DNA of 64,000 nucleotides from Pelobates cultripes. Its lineage: Eukaryota; Chordata; Amphibia; Anura; Pelobatidae. The notes under the pieces were generated by a model. It searched no databases. It saw nothing but the letters and a program-made list of their open reading frames with translations, and was not told the DNA's origin. Positions within the stretch are counted from its first letter, which is position 1. Every line of letters begins with the position of its first letter. The DNA lies in the NCBI GenBank assembly GCA_933207985.1, contig OW240913.1, positions 274,709,083 through 274,773,082 on the forward strand, given 5' to 3'. Shown piece by piece: positions 11,671 through 23,505 of the stretch. The position numbers and the translations under genes are program-made.

Positions 11671-11737
11671 GTCATGCAGTCCAGTGTCTTGGTGTCACGT
11701 ATTCCGCACATAAAAATTTGATTAATGACATTTACTG

Positions 11738-11830
11738 TTCTGACAGGAAAAGTTGTGCCAAGCATAATTACTGTCCTGACAGGAAAAGTTGTGCCGAGCA
11801 GCAATAAATCCACAGGAGGGTTTGTGCTGA
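11738..11830. repeat. Short tandem repeat at the LTR edge
   Basis: Two close copies of a unit containing CTGACAGGAAAAGTTGTGCC (11738-11757 and 11774-11793) followed by partial repeats of GAGCAGCAAT. The second copy coincides with the inferred LTR start. Confidence 0.6.
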
Positions 11831-12204
11831 GCAGCAATCATGCAAATAGGAACCTGGTAACTGCCTTTGGGGTCAAAAGCCAGTTACAACCAATAGGATC
11901 CGGGGTATTTAGGCCCAGTTCTCCTCTTGCTCAGTGCCCTGTCGTGGTTTCCTTTGTGGTTGTCCGAGAGCGCGTTATTGATTCTGTTTTTTCTGGTTAT
12001 TTGACTTTGGCATTGTTTTTGACTTCCCTGTTTTCTGGCATCCCTGACTCCTGGCGTTGTGTCTCTTTCTGTTTCCTTTGACCTTGGCTATTCCTGACTA
12101 TTTTTTGGTACGTTAATCCGGCCATTCTAAGGTCCGGTATACTTTACCTATCAGTCGTCTGTGTTACACAATTCTACGTGCTGAATCATACTGTAGTCCT
12201 GACA
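11777..12204 (+). mobile_element. Solo LTR or LTR-plus-PBS remnant, same family as 4890-5410
   Basis: Starts TGACAGGA and ends TCCTGACA, homologous in inverse orientation to 4890-5410. The stop right after it reads TTGGCACAG, which could be a decayed tRNA primer site beginning TGG, and the C/T-rich last 250 bases resemble R-U5 of frog Gypsy-type LTRs. No gag or pol follows. Orientation is inferred from the putative primer site. Confidence 0.6.
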
Positions 12205-12886
12205 CTTGGCACAGTCAGATCACCCAGAAGGGGCATGTTTATAAATTAATGTCCATCCTTCTAATACATAAACAGTACAGGTAAAACAAATTAAACATCT
12301 GTTTGTTAGATATTGTAAACAATAGCTATTTGCATTTACATACCTACATGGACAATATAACAGATGCTTGTACTATCTTATAAATAAAAATATTAATGTT
12401 AAAACAGTAAAACATGAATAGTAAATGGTAAAAACAGAGAGACAGAATACAAGATAGATATGTTTTTACCGTCATCAGACCTACATAGAGATATTTAAAG
12501 GAACCAAATGGAAATATTTAAAACTACGCAGTCTAATCACCTTAGGAGGCTATATATATATTTTTATAAAACCTTTTAGAAAAATATGAAACTTATAATT
12601 ATAAAAATGTATTCTTTATAAAACCTTTTAAAAACTTTAAAAAATAAATAATTCTTAGCATGTTCTAGGTGTGCCCTCAAGCAGTCACATATTGACATTC
12701 TAACCATGAGAAGAAGCACATATTAAACTATTGAGTTACGCATTATTAAAAAGGATTTTAATAGAGGTATTCTGTACATAGCTATGGGATTAGAAAATCA
12801 CCACTGTTTTTTTTTTTTTGTTTTTTAAGAACTTCAGGGCAAAATTTGAAAAGGGATACCCCAGAGTGACGTAAACACATTCTTTT
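12205..12886. other. AT-rich unassigned DNA
   Basis: No gene or recognised repeat. The phrase ttataaaaccttttaaaaa recurs in diverged form around 12560-12640. Confidence 0.45.
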
Positions 12887-13220
12887 TTAAAGGGACGCTC
12901 TAAGCACCATAGCAACATAGCAACTTTAGTTTAAATGAGCACTAAAGCGTTAGGAATACCAGCATGTATTCCTAAAGTTGCTGTATTCCTATACTTTGTT
13001 AGGCATCCCCCCTTTCCATGAGGGTTTGAAGGTGTGTAATACTTGCCTTTTTTGCCTTGCTATGACTGTTGATATCCAATAGGGAAGCATTGGGAGTCTA
13101 GCACGCATGTGTGGCAAATTGCATTAGTCAAAGGCTGTTTTAGGAGCACCTTTGGATTGAGAACCACGTTTTTACTTGGTTCTCACAGGAGAGCTTCCCT
13201 AGGGGTATATTTAACCCTGG
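12887..13220. mobile_element. T2-like MITE
   Basis: Opens TTAAAGGGACGCTCTAAGCACCA, matching the TTAAAGGRR-type terminus of this family, and contains the usual 'taggaatac' inner block in both orientations (12951-12975). The right end is indistinct. Confidence 0.6.
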
Positions 13221-15048
13221 AGTTTAAATACAGTTTACAGTTTTTACAGTACTAAAACTAAAGGGCCACTGCACACTATGAAATGGTCTGGGTTCCTTTT
13301 CCTGTAGCAGTTTTGGTATACAGCTCATGAACCTGTAGTGCCACTACTCATTATCTGCCTTTTAGGAGTTAAATCACTGTTTAAGCAGTCCTAGTCATGT
13401 ATTCCCTGACTGAGACTCACACAGCCACCTTTCTAAAAAAGTCAAAAGTCAATTATTTGTTAGCGTCCCATACTGCACAGTGTATTTAATTTAGAATTTA
13501 TGTCCTGTTTTGTTAACAAGCTGCTAGAGTCTGCAATAGCCTCCCGTATGTGATTAACATTTAAATAGCAGCGCAGGAGATACTTCTAAAGTAAACACAA
13601 TGTGCTATATGATTTAATTGAAACTGAATTTTTTTTCTTTCTTGGAGGATGTGTGAGTCACAGGGGCGTTGTAGGTAGGGCTGCATAAACAGAAACAAAG
13701 GTGATTTAACTGCAGTGCACTACAATGGCAGGCTGTGCATGAAAAAAAAGCATATTATAATTATTATTTACAATTAAAGAATGGGAATAATTGACATTGG
13801 CAACAACAGATAATTGACATACAAAATATTAAGAGACAAGACGTGGAGAAGGCCCTGTCTACATTAAGCCAATGTTCTATCCCTTTAAATCACATTATTT
13901 ATATATGAAGTCAATTAGGTACTGTGGCTACAATCCCTAGAAGTGGCAGTCCAGCGAAGATGACTCAAAAGACTCCCCACTCAATTCCCAAAGAGGTAAA
14001 GAAAAACCCTAGAGTGAAAGCTAAAACTGAAGAAATGATTGGAACTGGTTAACTGGTACTCATGAAGATGAGATGACATTTTATGAGCAATTTACACAGA
14101 AAACCAACTAATTCCAAAGGGTTCACAAACTTTCTAGCCTTACATATTTTCAGTCATTACTGAATACAGTTGGTTAAGAACCTATATGACAGACTGTCAC
14201 CATGGCTAACATAAGGCATGAAAGCTCTGTCCTACTACTTCACAGAATTCTCTGAAACCATGTTTCAGTCCTGTCCTGTTGCCTTGTGAACACCAAATGT
14301 GGTATGTACCTTTTTTAAATATTCTTTATTTTAGTAGTTTTTGATTGTACATCAACAGAAACCCAAAACAAGTGGGTTATGCATTTGCAGGCTTTTGGTT
14401 GTACAGAAAGATAAATGCCCTGTGGCCACAATTGATTGTACCTGGGTAGTATGCCAAGCCTATAACCACTTTTGGTCTTGCAGCACCTGGTCATTCCTCT
14501 GGTCGCCTGCTGTAGGGTATGTTTGGTGTATCCAGGGGCATTGTCTGCTTGTCCCCCATAGGCGTGTGTTGTGGGTCAGGTGGGTATGTACCTTTTGATG
14601 TCAATGTTCAATAGAAATGAACTAATGCTTTTAATGTGTGTAGCATACTTATAACTGTTTGGTAACATTATAATATACAGTTTATTTACATTAACACTTC
14701 CACCACCATAATAACATCAGCTCATTGATTTTGTTATGGGGGCAAGAGTGCCCACGCACCATCTTAGCTTCAAGGGCTAGGCAGTTATCCAACAGTTTAA
14801 CCCTCAAGCTGGTTCTCTGGTACCCAGCACCACTGCCCCATCTCCTTGCTATATGTGACTGCTGTATTTTGGTAGGTTTTGCTGGGCAACCTGTGATAGG
14901 CTGAGAGCAACAGCTGGCGCTCTCAGACGATCACTGGTCAGCCATTGAAAGAAATAGTATGTACTGAAGGTAAGACAGTGCCCGGACACGCTGTTAAACT
15001 TGGTGCACAAATAGACTTTTTGAGGTCTATAGATGTATGACTGTCTGA
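13221..15048. other. Unassigned DNA, including a probable interspersed repeat at 14310-14600
   Basis: No gene. 14310-14600 starts with TTCTTTATTTTAG, a T-rich opening typical of reversed polyadenylated repeats, and has a base composition unlike its flanks; its family is unknown. 14740-15048 is a further repeat-like segment cut by the retroelement's LTR. Confidence 0.4.
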
Positions 15049-16616
15049 TGTGGGGATATTTATGGGATAATACTAGTAACAGTGAGAATTGCCCACTAAT
15101 CTCAATTCTCAGATCCCAAAGAATGTTTATCGTGTTAAGTGGAATGTATTTCATATAATTAATATCACAATGTATAAAAATAGATTTTATTTATATGACA
15201 ATCAATAATAATAATATTATGCAACATGCATGACAGTAATCAATGAATATCCAGTATAAAATGGTATGCAATACAAAGGAATGGGTATTACGTTTCAATG
15301 GCTAAACGGCATTATCTGTCAAGACTTCTACGATTTATGATTAGCTTTCACAGACTGAAAGTTAAACTTTTCACAGAAGAACAGAATTCCTCAGAGTGCA
15401 GCGTAAGGTCGTAAAGTTTAGCAGACAGTTAGAATAACCCTTTCAATGCTGGCTAGATCTCCTAGGTATTTAAGATCTATTCTTATGTAATTTTTAAATA
15501 AAATAACATTTAAACCAGTTTAAATTCATTTTCTTAAACCATCCATAAGAGAATTTACCATTATATAAGCAGATTTTAATTTGTCTAAAAGATATCTATC
15601 TTAATTTAGAGCAAATCAATACACCTGGATAAAACAGCGGTATGCTAACACGTGATAATATCACATCAATATATAATTATTCTTAATTCCACCTGCAGAA
15701 TGGAATGTTTATAACTATATATTCTTAGTTAACTAAGATTTCTTAATATGGAAATCTGACCATGCTTTATCCAGTCATATATAATGCTATTAATATAATT
15801 TTAATTAATTTAATTTAATTAAATGAATGAAACCAGTATAATTACCAGTTGAGTAGATATTTCATCCGATTGGTAGCCTCAGGAACTTATTTGGATGTCT
15901 CTCTCTGCATGGAGGTTGGAGTCCCCAAACTTCCAATTCCTCTCTCCTCTCCTTTGCATCTCTTGCATCTGCCTCCTCTGTATATCTCTCTATCTTCCCT
16001 TTGTCTTAACTTTTAAAGGGCCAGACTCTCTGTACGTCATCAGTTGATAACCCAATAGAAGCACTAGAGGTGTGGTTATCTTCCAGATCGCAAATTAGTT
16101 ATTTGGTCTGTAGAGGGCAATCTTGTCCCACTAAACATACCTATCCAGGAAAGAGTTAACTTTTCCTGGTGGCTATTTTGACGTCATTTTGGCCTATCTA
16201 GATAGTGGTCATAACTTACGTATCCTTCAAAGATCAAAGGGGTTCTTAAATTTTGTCCAGACTATGTGTCTGCAAATCTACTATAATTTCTGATATGACA
16301 GATCATGAACTAAGTTTACCCTTTTCCATACAATGGTACCTTATATGTATATAGACAGTTAAATATTAAATTATTTAATCTTCTCTGTCACAATTGTCTG
16401 GGTTTAGATTTGATTATATTCTTCTTATCACTTGTTTGTATATACTATGCATTCCTTAGCTCTGGCAAAGAGGCCAGTCTTACAGAAAGAAATCTAGTGT
16501 CTTCTTTGTTAACTTGAAATAACAAAATGGAGTCTGGTCTGTTCAGAGTGACTCAGAATATACACTTTTAGTTTCTATCCTAGCACAAAATGTCTGCCGA
16601 TATAAATACTCTGACA
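15049..16616 (-). repeat. 3' LTR of the retrovirus-like element
   Basis: On the minus strand it begins TGTCAGAG directly after the purine tract and ends CCCCACA, with TG...CA ends and about 1568 bp. Its last 514 bp (15049-15562) match 28774-29287. A hairpin with AATG/CATT-type arms followed by GAAACGT lies near 15292-15325. Confidence 0.85.
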
Positions 16617-16619
16617 TAA

Positions 16620-16628
16620 CCCCCCTTT
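16620..16628 (-). promoter_or_regulatory. Polypurine tract
   Basis: On the minus strand AAAGGGGGG, followed three bases later by the LTR start TGTCAGAG. This is the usual priming site for plus-strand DNA synthesis in LTR elements. Confidence 0.75.
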
Positions 16629-16769
16629 AGTGCATTTCATAGCCAAAATTAATTTAGCTTATGAATAAGCACTATAGAAGTTATCAGACATATTGTGCAA
16701 TCACATCATTTCTAACATAGTACATTATTTTCATTTGAAAAATGTCTCTGAGAGTTACATATGGTATGG

Positions 16770-17603
16770 TCAATAAAAAGCAAATCTCCATACATTTAAT
16801 TGCATAGGCTCAATTGTCTCTCCATCCACATTGGCAAGCATCGCATGAACAATATCCTTGGATACAAAATACAGAGGTATGCATCCCCCTGCCAATTCGA
16901 TCATTCCAGTTTGCACTTCGTCGAGAAAAGCAAGTGTGTGGAACAATATTGGGTCATGCAGAAATAAAAGTTCACGCTTAAATAAGTCATGACTTTGGTG
17001 CAGCTCAGTGGATTTGGCAATTAACTCTGAATGCAAATTTGTTGTAACAACTGTGTCTTCCACAATAGTTAACACGTCTTGGAGAAGTGTTCTTTGCTGG
17101 TTTATCACCTGATGAATATCGTTAATGTGTTGCTTTAGCGCATAGATTTCCATATCCAGCTTTTGGACAGTAATAGAGTTGGCTGCAGACATTCCAGTTG
17201 CGACAACTGCACCGACAGTGGCACAAACTAATGCAACAATTATAGCGGTGAGGAACCTTTTGGGTCGGTTGCTCATCGGAATAGAACTGGATACAAATGG
17301 TTTCCGGGCTTGCTCCAAGATGTTTCGCACACGGTCCTGTGCTCTTTGGAGGTGCATCTGGTACCAAGTCTGTAACTCAGGAAGCTGCATCGATGAAATG
17401 TTGTATGCCTTCTCGATGGAAATCTTGGGGTCCAAGCTGACGAACACACGTCTGGTCAGGATCCTCTTCTCTGTTAAGATGAACCCTGGTGTCTCTTGAA
17501 TCAGGATGCCGGAGGATGGTCCCATCTCTGCGATCGGGTCGGTCCGTAGCTCTTGGCACAGGAGCAGTACGATCCAGAAACACGCCACATCCTTCTTGGA
17601 CAT
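16770..17603 (-). pseudogene. Env-like class I fusion glycoprotein, truncated
   Basis: A 277-codon frame between integrase and the 3' LTR, the env position. Residues 1-20 form a plausible signal peptide. A furin-type site RPKR is at 113-116, followed at once by a hydrophobic, Ala/Val/Gly-rich stretch (117-140) like a fusion peptide, then a heptad-rich helix (about 141-190). Only about 90 residues precede the cleavage site after signal removal, so the layout resembles F-type fusion proteins (short subunit, cleavage, fusion peptide, coiled coil) and not a retroviral SU of several hundred residues. The frame stops without a C-terminal membrane anchor, and only about 140 bp remain before the purine tract, so the copy is truncated and could not act in membrane fusion. 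The fusion-protein reading is inferred from layout alone. Confidence 0.65.
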
Positions 17604-17967
17604 CTTTCGACAGTCACGGATCAGGAACTCGTTTCAGACTTATCTACTAATGATTCAAGGTTTGTTAAGCATACAAACTTATAACAGTGTGACATCACTT
17701 GGCCTAGGACAACACATTATTACGATTCATCAACATATGTATTCTGTCTAATTCTATTTTTATAACTTCATCCCTCACTACATTTATTACTGACTCTTCA
17801 GCAATTTGCCTATAGCAGTTAAACAAGCTAGTAACCTGCTTATAAAATGTAGTTATTGGATGGCAAGGAAATGGTTAATGACATGAACGTACATGAGATC
17901 ATGGCACATCACAACATTTCACATCATACTATACCACGTGAATCAAGCATTCATCCAGGTTAGTCGT

Positions 17968-19560
17968 TCACCCTTCTGCGTCTGAATCCACACCTATAAT
18001 CCTTAATTGAGATTTAGGATGACAAGCACGCAACTGGTTAATGTGAACCCACTTTTCAATAAAATCACCATCCTTAGGAATTTTTATCTTATACGCTACT
18101 GGGGAAATTTTGTCAATGATGACATATGGCCCTTTCCAAGAAGGTAAAAATTTCTTTTCCTTGACTTGATTTCGCGCAAAGTTATACAGATAGACTTGAT
18201 CTGTTATCTCATATTCCTTTTTCGTGGTTTTTAGATCGTAATAGGTCTTAACCCCTGTCGCTGCTTTTTCTAGATTCTTTTGGGCAAAAGCAAACGCATG
18301 CTGTAAATGCTTGCGCAAATCTTCGATATACTGATGCGTAGTGGCAGCATTGATCAAGTTATGATCCGAAGTACGATATAGTAAATGCTGTGGTAAAACC
18401 ATCTTTCTTCCTGTCATCAATTCAAAAGGTGACAATTTGGTAGCAGTGCTAGGTGTAGCTCTAATCGCCATTAAAACTAGGGGCAATTTAATGTCCCAGT
18501 CTTTACCAGACTCCTTAACATATTTCTTCAGAATATTAACGATAGACTGGTTATATCGCTCTACCCCCCCGCTAGACGCAGCGCGGTATGCAATATGTAG
18601 CTTTCGTTTAACACCTAGAATGTTCCACATCTTAGCCATTACTTCGCTGGTAAAATGACTACCTCTGTCTGACTCAATTCTTTGAGGCAGACCGAACCTG
18701 GAAAAGACATGGTTAATCAACAAAGTGGCGCACACGGTACTCGTGTTCTCTTTACAAGGCAAACATTCTATCCACTTTGTGTACATACATGTAACGGTTA
18801 ACATGTATTTGTTACCTCTTGAAGATCTTGTTACAGGACCTATAAAGTCAATTTGAATATCAGACCAGGGTAATGACACCCCCCTCTTCTGAAGTGGTGC
18901 ACGATGGGTTGGACCATGGGGTTGATATTGCGGACAAATCAAGCATCCCTGACAGTATGTCTTAACATCCCTTAACATGTGTGGCCAATATGCATAATCA
19001 CGCAATATCTCATATGTGATCTTATCACCACGATGCCCAGATGTAGGTGCATCATGTGCGTGTTGGAGCATTAACCCTCTGTATACAGTTGGGACTACCC
19101 ATTGTTGTATACCATGTTTAGAAGTTCTGACCAGTAACCCATCCATGATACTAAATTGGACTTTATATCTCATCAAGATTCGTAAATCTTCATTATCTTT
19201 GCAATCCTCATCTGTGATGGGATTGGCAGTAGGGTCTTCTATATGTCTATAGAATATACCTATGACGGGATCATTCTTTTGACTAGTAATCAGGTCATCA
19301 CTAGGAGCTTCTTGACTCCATTGCACGACATTTAAGTCGGCATTATCTCTAGCCTGTCGTCTAGTTATGGCTTCAACATGAATTGAACCCATAAGATCAT
19401 CAATGTTTAGGGTTTCACCATTGATGGCAGCTTGTTTTGCCAGTGAATCAGCTAAGTCATTACCATCCTTGTCAATACCTTCTATTTTAGAATGGCCTTT
19501 GGTTTTCTTCCAATATATGGTTAAACCATTTTCCTTAACCAACTCATCAATTTTACAAAA
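17968..19560 (-). pseudogene. Pol, end of RNase H and integrase
   Basis: Open continuation of pol after the amber codon at 19561-19563. Numbering from the TTG at 19542: residues 1-40 finish RNase H (conserved His and 'GNDLADSLA' Asp); H163/H170 with C197/C200 form the HHCC zinc site; the DDE core is D232, D292 and E328 with 35 residues between the last two; a GPY motif at 471-473 marks the GPY/F C-terminal domain seen in Gypsy-type and gammaretrovirus-like integrases. The product would insert the element's DNA into host chromosomes. The segment before the last Glu reads RAASSGG where HPQSSGQ is usual. About 364 bp separate its end from the env-like start. Confidence 0.9.
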
Positions 19561-22065
19561 CTATTTTCCATGTTTAACAGGTTTGTTATTGCTTTTCAGC
19601 ATTTGGTTACGTTTCCAGCTAGGCAGATATTCGACAAAACTGTTGCGAACATAGTTGGAATCAGTTATAATAACAAATTCTTTGATACCATATTCTATTG
19701 CCATTTGAATGGTCTTATATACTGCACAGAGTTCGGCTATCTGACTGCTTTTGGGACCAATATTGTATCCTATAGATACATTGGGATAATCACCTGTCCA
19801 GGCGATTCCGATACCTGCAACTAACTTCCGTTCAGCACCAGCGGCGTGGTGATATGAACAACCATCAATGTATACCCACGGTAGTGGTCGACAGTATTCC
19901 TCGTCATAAACTTTATAAGGAGATAGCAATTGCTCTTCTAGGAAGTCATCTCCGGTGTCATTATCATCCAGAGATGGAGCAGTACAGTTATGTAATTCTG
20001 CTAAACCTTGGGCAACTGGGCTTCTCTTATTATGTTTATAACGGACTTCTAACGGCCATCCCTGTAAGGATAGAGTCCATGCAGTAATCCGACTGTTAGA
20101 GAGATTACCGTCTCTAATTCTTTCACTCTGCAGATACTGTAGAGGTTGGTGAGCTGTTTCTACAATTATTTTCTCACCTTGGATATAGCTACGAAAATTT
20201 TGTAGTGCCCAGACAGTCGACAATAACGCCTTCTCACACGTGTTGAATTTAACTTCAACAGGTGACAAAGTCTTGCTAGCATATGCAATAACTTTGTTTA
20301 AACTGTCCTGCTTCTGATACAGAACAGCACTTATGCTTAAATCGGTATATCCTGTCTCCAGATAGAAGGGTTTACCCCCCTCTGGGTATGCTAAACAGGG
20401 TGCCTGAGTGAGCTTCCTCCTCAGTTCACTTACCGCTTGGTCCTGAGGCTCCCCCCAGTTCCAGGTAGTTTCCTTTTTAAGCAGGTGTAAGAGTGGTTTA
20501 GTTATTTCTGCATAGTTATCTATAAACTTACGGGAGTAGTTAGTCATACCAAGGAACGATCTTAATTCCCTGATGTTTGAAGGTGTTTTAGCCTTTAGTA
20601 CGGCTTCAACCTTCTTCCTCTGGGGATTTAATCCTTCAGAAGTTACCTCATGTCCGAGGAAATTGACATGGGTGCGACACCATTGCGCCTTTTGTAAAGA
20701 CAGTTTAATCCCTGCCTCTCTTAACTGAGTGAGAACATGTCTAATCTCTAAGATGTGCTTATCAAAGAAAGTGCTTTTCAGCAAGACATCGTCGACATAT
20801 GATAACGTTCCTCTCTCGAGTGCGTCAGGCATAGCTTTATGCATGAACACAGCAAATTCATGACCAGAGTTTATATAACCGAAAGGCATACGGGTCCAAG
20901 TATATTGCTGCTTTCCAAATGTGAAGGCCAATTTGTATTGGTCTTCATTATGGACTGATACAGTCCAATATCCCTGCGCACAGTCAATGGCAGTGAATAT
21001 TTTGGATCCCTGCATTTGTACCAAACATTGGTCTTTGTATGGTGTTGGCCAACCAGACATATAGACGCATTTATTTAGCTGTCGTAAGTCAGCGCATAAA
21101 CGCCACTGTCCATTAGGTTTCAGAATCCCCAAGATCAGATTATTATACGAACTGCGCACTGGACGTATAATGCCCCTTTCCTTTAAATTCTGAATGATGT
21201 CTTGTAGACCATCATATGACGCTAATGGGAGTCTATATTGTTTGATAAATACAGGTGGTAAATTTGGATCAGTTTGTATTCTGGCTACGTGGAGGTTAGT
21301 TAACCCACAGTCGTAGGAATCTTTGGCAAAAATATCTTGGAATTCCAGTAGGATTTCCTTTAACTGCTGTCGCTCAGCATCGTTGGAGCAACAGTCAGCT
21401 AAAGATATTTGCTCTTCTAGCCTTTCCTGAAATCCTGGAAAGATTTCAGGCTGGCCTATCTCATAAGCTTCTTCAAGCCTAGAAGTTAGGTCAGTTCGGT
21501 GTTGACTTACCTTTTCTCTTTGGTCGAGATACTGTTGTGATTCCTGCTCATTGAGCAGATGATCGAAGGTGATTGATGCTTCTTCGATTTTACACGAGTC
21601 TTCTTCAACATTGAAGGGATATACAGATAGGATAGTGAATAATCCTTCTGGGGAGGAATGGAATATTTGATCGACAATTTCGTCCTCAGTTAAGTATTCT
21701 TCAGGGATGAGGCCTATAATTTGGTTTTGGAAACCAAATGTATAGTACTCAGCATCCAATGCTAGACCTAATAATGTTCCTTTTGGTAAAGTAACACTAT
21801 TGGGTGTAACATTGTTGACCATGATATAGGTGGGATTCTTACCAATACTTACCATTGGTGTATGTGTTACCACCATCCCTAATTGTTGTATCCTGTTGGA
21901 TAAACAGATTAGGGCATCAGAGTTTTCCAATCTCTGACCTTCCTTGACCTGTAGGGGTAAAAGAAAGTTACTTGTCCCTTGGGGAATGGTTATGTTATCA
22001 GGAACTTGGATACTTACTGCATATGGGAGTATTTGTCCTGATTTCAGGGCGTTTTCCTCGTGAAG
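19561..22065 (-). pseudogene. Pol, reverse transcriptase and two RNase H domains
   Basis: Open from the amber at 22066-22068 to the amber at 19561-19563, same frame as both neighbours. Numbering from 21930: RT spans about 225-470, with catalytic Asp at 316 (TAID) and 380-381 (YVDD at 378-381), and MPFGYINSG in place of the usual MPFGL.N.P. A first RNase H fold (about 515-605) has lost its leading catalytic Asp (YLETGYTD) and behaves like the retroviral tether. A second, complete RNase H follows with D689, E733 and D757. This RT-tether-RNase H order is characteristic of retroviruses. The polymerase would copy element RNA into DNA inside particles. The stop at 19561 cuts RNase H before its last conserved residues, so a functional product is unlikely. 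Confidence 0.9.
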
Positions 22066-22441
22066 CTATCCACAAGGATTACCTTTTAACCTTGTCCACA
22101 AATTGGAATTAATCAGGTCAAGGTGTATGGCAAAGCGATGTATGACATCATTGCCAACGTAAACCTGATAGCGAGGTTCGTCTATCACTAGGAATAAATG
22201 TTTAACGGTCTTATTTCCGATGGAAATAGATAGTAAACATTTTGCTATCACATTGCGACTCTCTGATTCGCCATCCAGATTCTGGATCCACCTGTCATGT
22301 GGGGAAGCGTACCTGATCATTTTAGGATTAGTGATCTGCTTTAATAGACTTCTGCTAATATAGCTGTTCTCACTCTGTAAGTCCAGCTTTGCATTCCTAC
22401 TTCTTCCTAAGTCATTTATTTGCATAGGAAAGAATAAGTTG
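22066..22441 (-). pseudogene. Second protease-like domain lacking the catalytic triad (copy A)
   Basis: About 119 codons that align end to end with the active protease just upstream: both contain IGNKT, an internal V(I/V)D-P segment, G(N/I)D(V/I) and a closing N-x-W. Where the active domain has LIDTGS, this one has KLDLQSE, so the catalytic Asp-Thr-Gly is absent. Its 5' boundary here is damaged by a 16-bp deletion at about 22442 relative to copy B (25516-25531), which shifts the frame. It ends at TAG 22066-22068, in frame with RT. A pseudo-dimer partner of the active protease is one interpretation; a degenerate duplicate is another. Confidence 0.7.
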
Positions 22442-23497
22442 TTCTGGCAAGGAATTGAGCATGACCTGCCAGATCTACAGATTCAACATAGTCCCTGTGG
22501 AGAGAAATGGTTAAAACATCACCTTCCAGAGAGACATTCTGGATCCTCTCTGGAGCAATTCTTATGGAATGCTCATCTACAGGTGCGATTGCATCATTCA
22601 CCTGCAGGATAGTCACGTCAGGTGACTGACTATTCCTAAAATGTACCTCTATCGAGTCAGGTCTTTCTTCTATCACATGGCAGTTACGATCAGATTGAAC
22701 ATGTGATTTCTCATAGGTTATAGGAACCTTAGCTTGTGACCATACATTTCCATTCACACAGTCAATAATCGTGTTAAGTCTTCTGAGTATGTCTATACCC
22801 AGAATCAGTCGGTCATAGGGGAGATCTACCACTATTACCGGGTGTCTAAAGGTTTTGTTACCTATTTTAAACTTTAACCAGGTATTGCCAATAACTTGAA
22901 GGGCATTTCCTCCTACACTCAACAGAGCATTGGGGAAATCTCTTAGCTTCGGCTTATCCGTTGCTAAGTCCATTACCTGCTGGAAGTAGGTATTGGATAA
23001 GATAGTAGCTTGTGAACCAGTATCTATTAACCCTTGGAAAGGCTGGGGTAGCGAATCCTGTATTTCTACAGACATGTAGTACCTTCATGTTCTTCTAATT
23101 CACATAAGAATTTAGAATGTGTCAACATATTACTTGTTTTCCATACATTACCGGTCACAGCAGTAGTTTCTACCTGTACTGAGGAATGCTCAGTCTTACC
23201 CACAGGCCCATCCTTTTTAGGAATATCTTGAACTGTCAAGCGGGAACTAGTGGTCGGCATCTCATCAGTTAACCCTTTCAGGTCTGGATCCTGGAAACTA
23301 GTGGTTGCTGGGGCTACTTTAGCCTTTGGCTGAAATGAAAAAACAGAGGAACACGTTGCGCCTCCTTCACCCGGAAGTGAAGTGACGGTATAGGCAATAG
23401 GTTTTCTAACACAACTATTGTTTATATGACTGTTAGTACCTGGAAAGGAAACAGCGTTAGGCATTACATCTACTGATAACCTAGCCTGTTTAGTCAC
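22416..23497 (-). pseudogene. Aspartic protease (copy A), frameshifted
   Basis: Retroviral-type aspartic protease with the catalytic LIDTGS near 23015-23030 and a C-terminal LILGIDIL segment, preceded by a Ser/Thr-rich linker (23086-23497). A 4-bp deletion at about 23085, relative to copy B, breaks the frame between linker and protease. The protease would cut the Gag and Pol polyproteins in assembling particles. It is normally reached by -1 frameshifting from gag at the TTTTTTA site. Confidence 0.8.
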
Positions 23498-23505
23498 ACT
23501 AGCTA

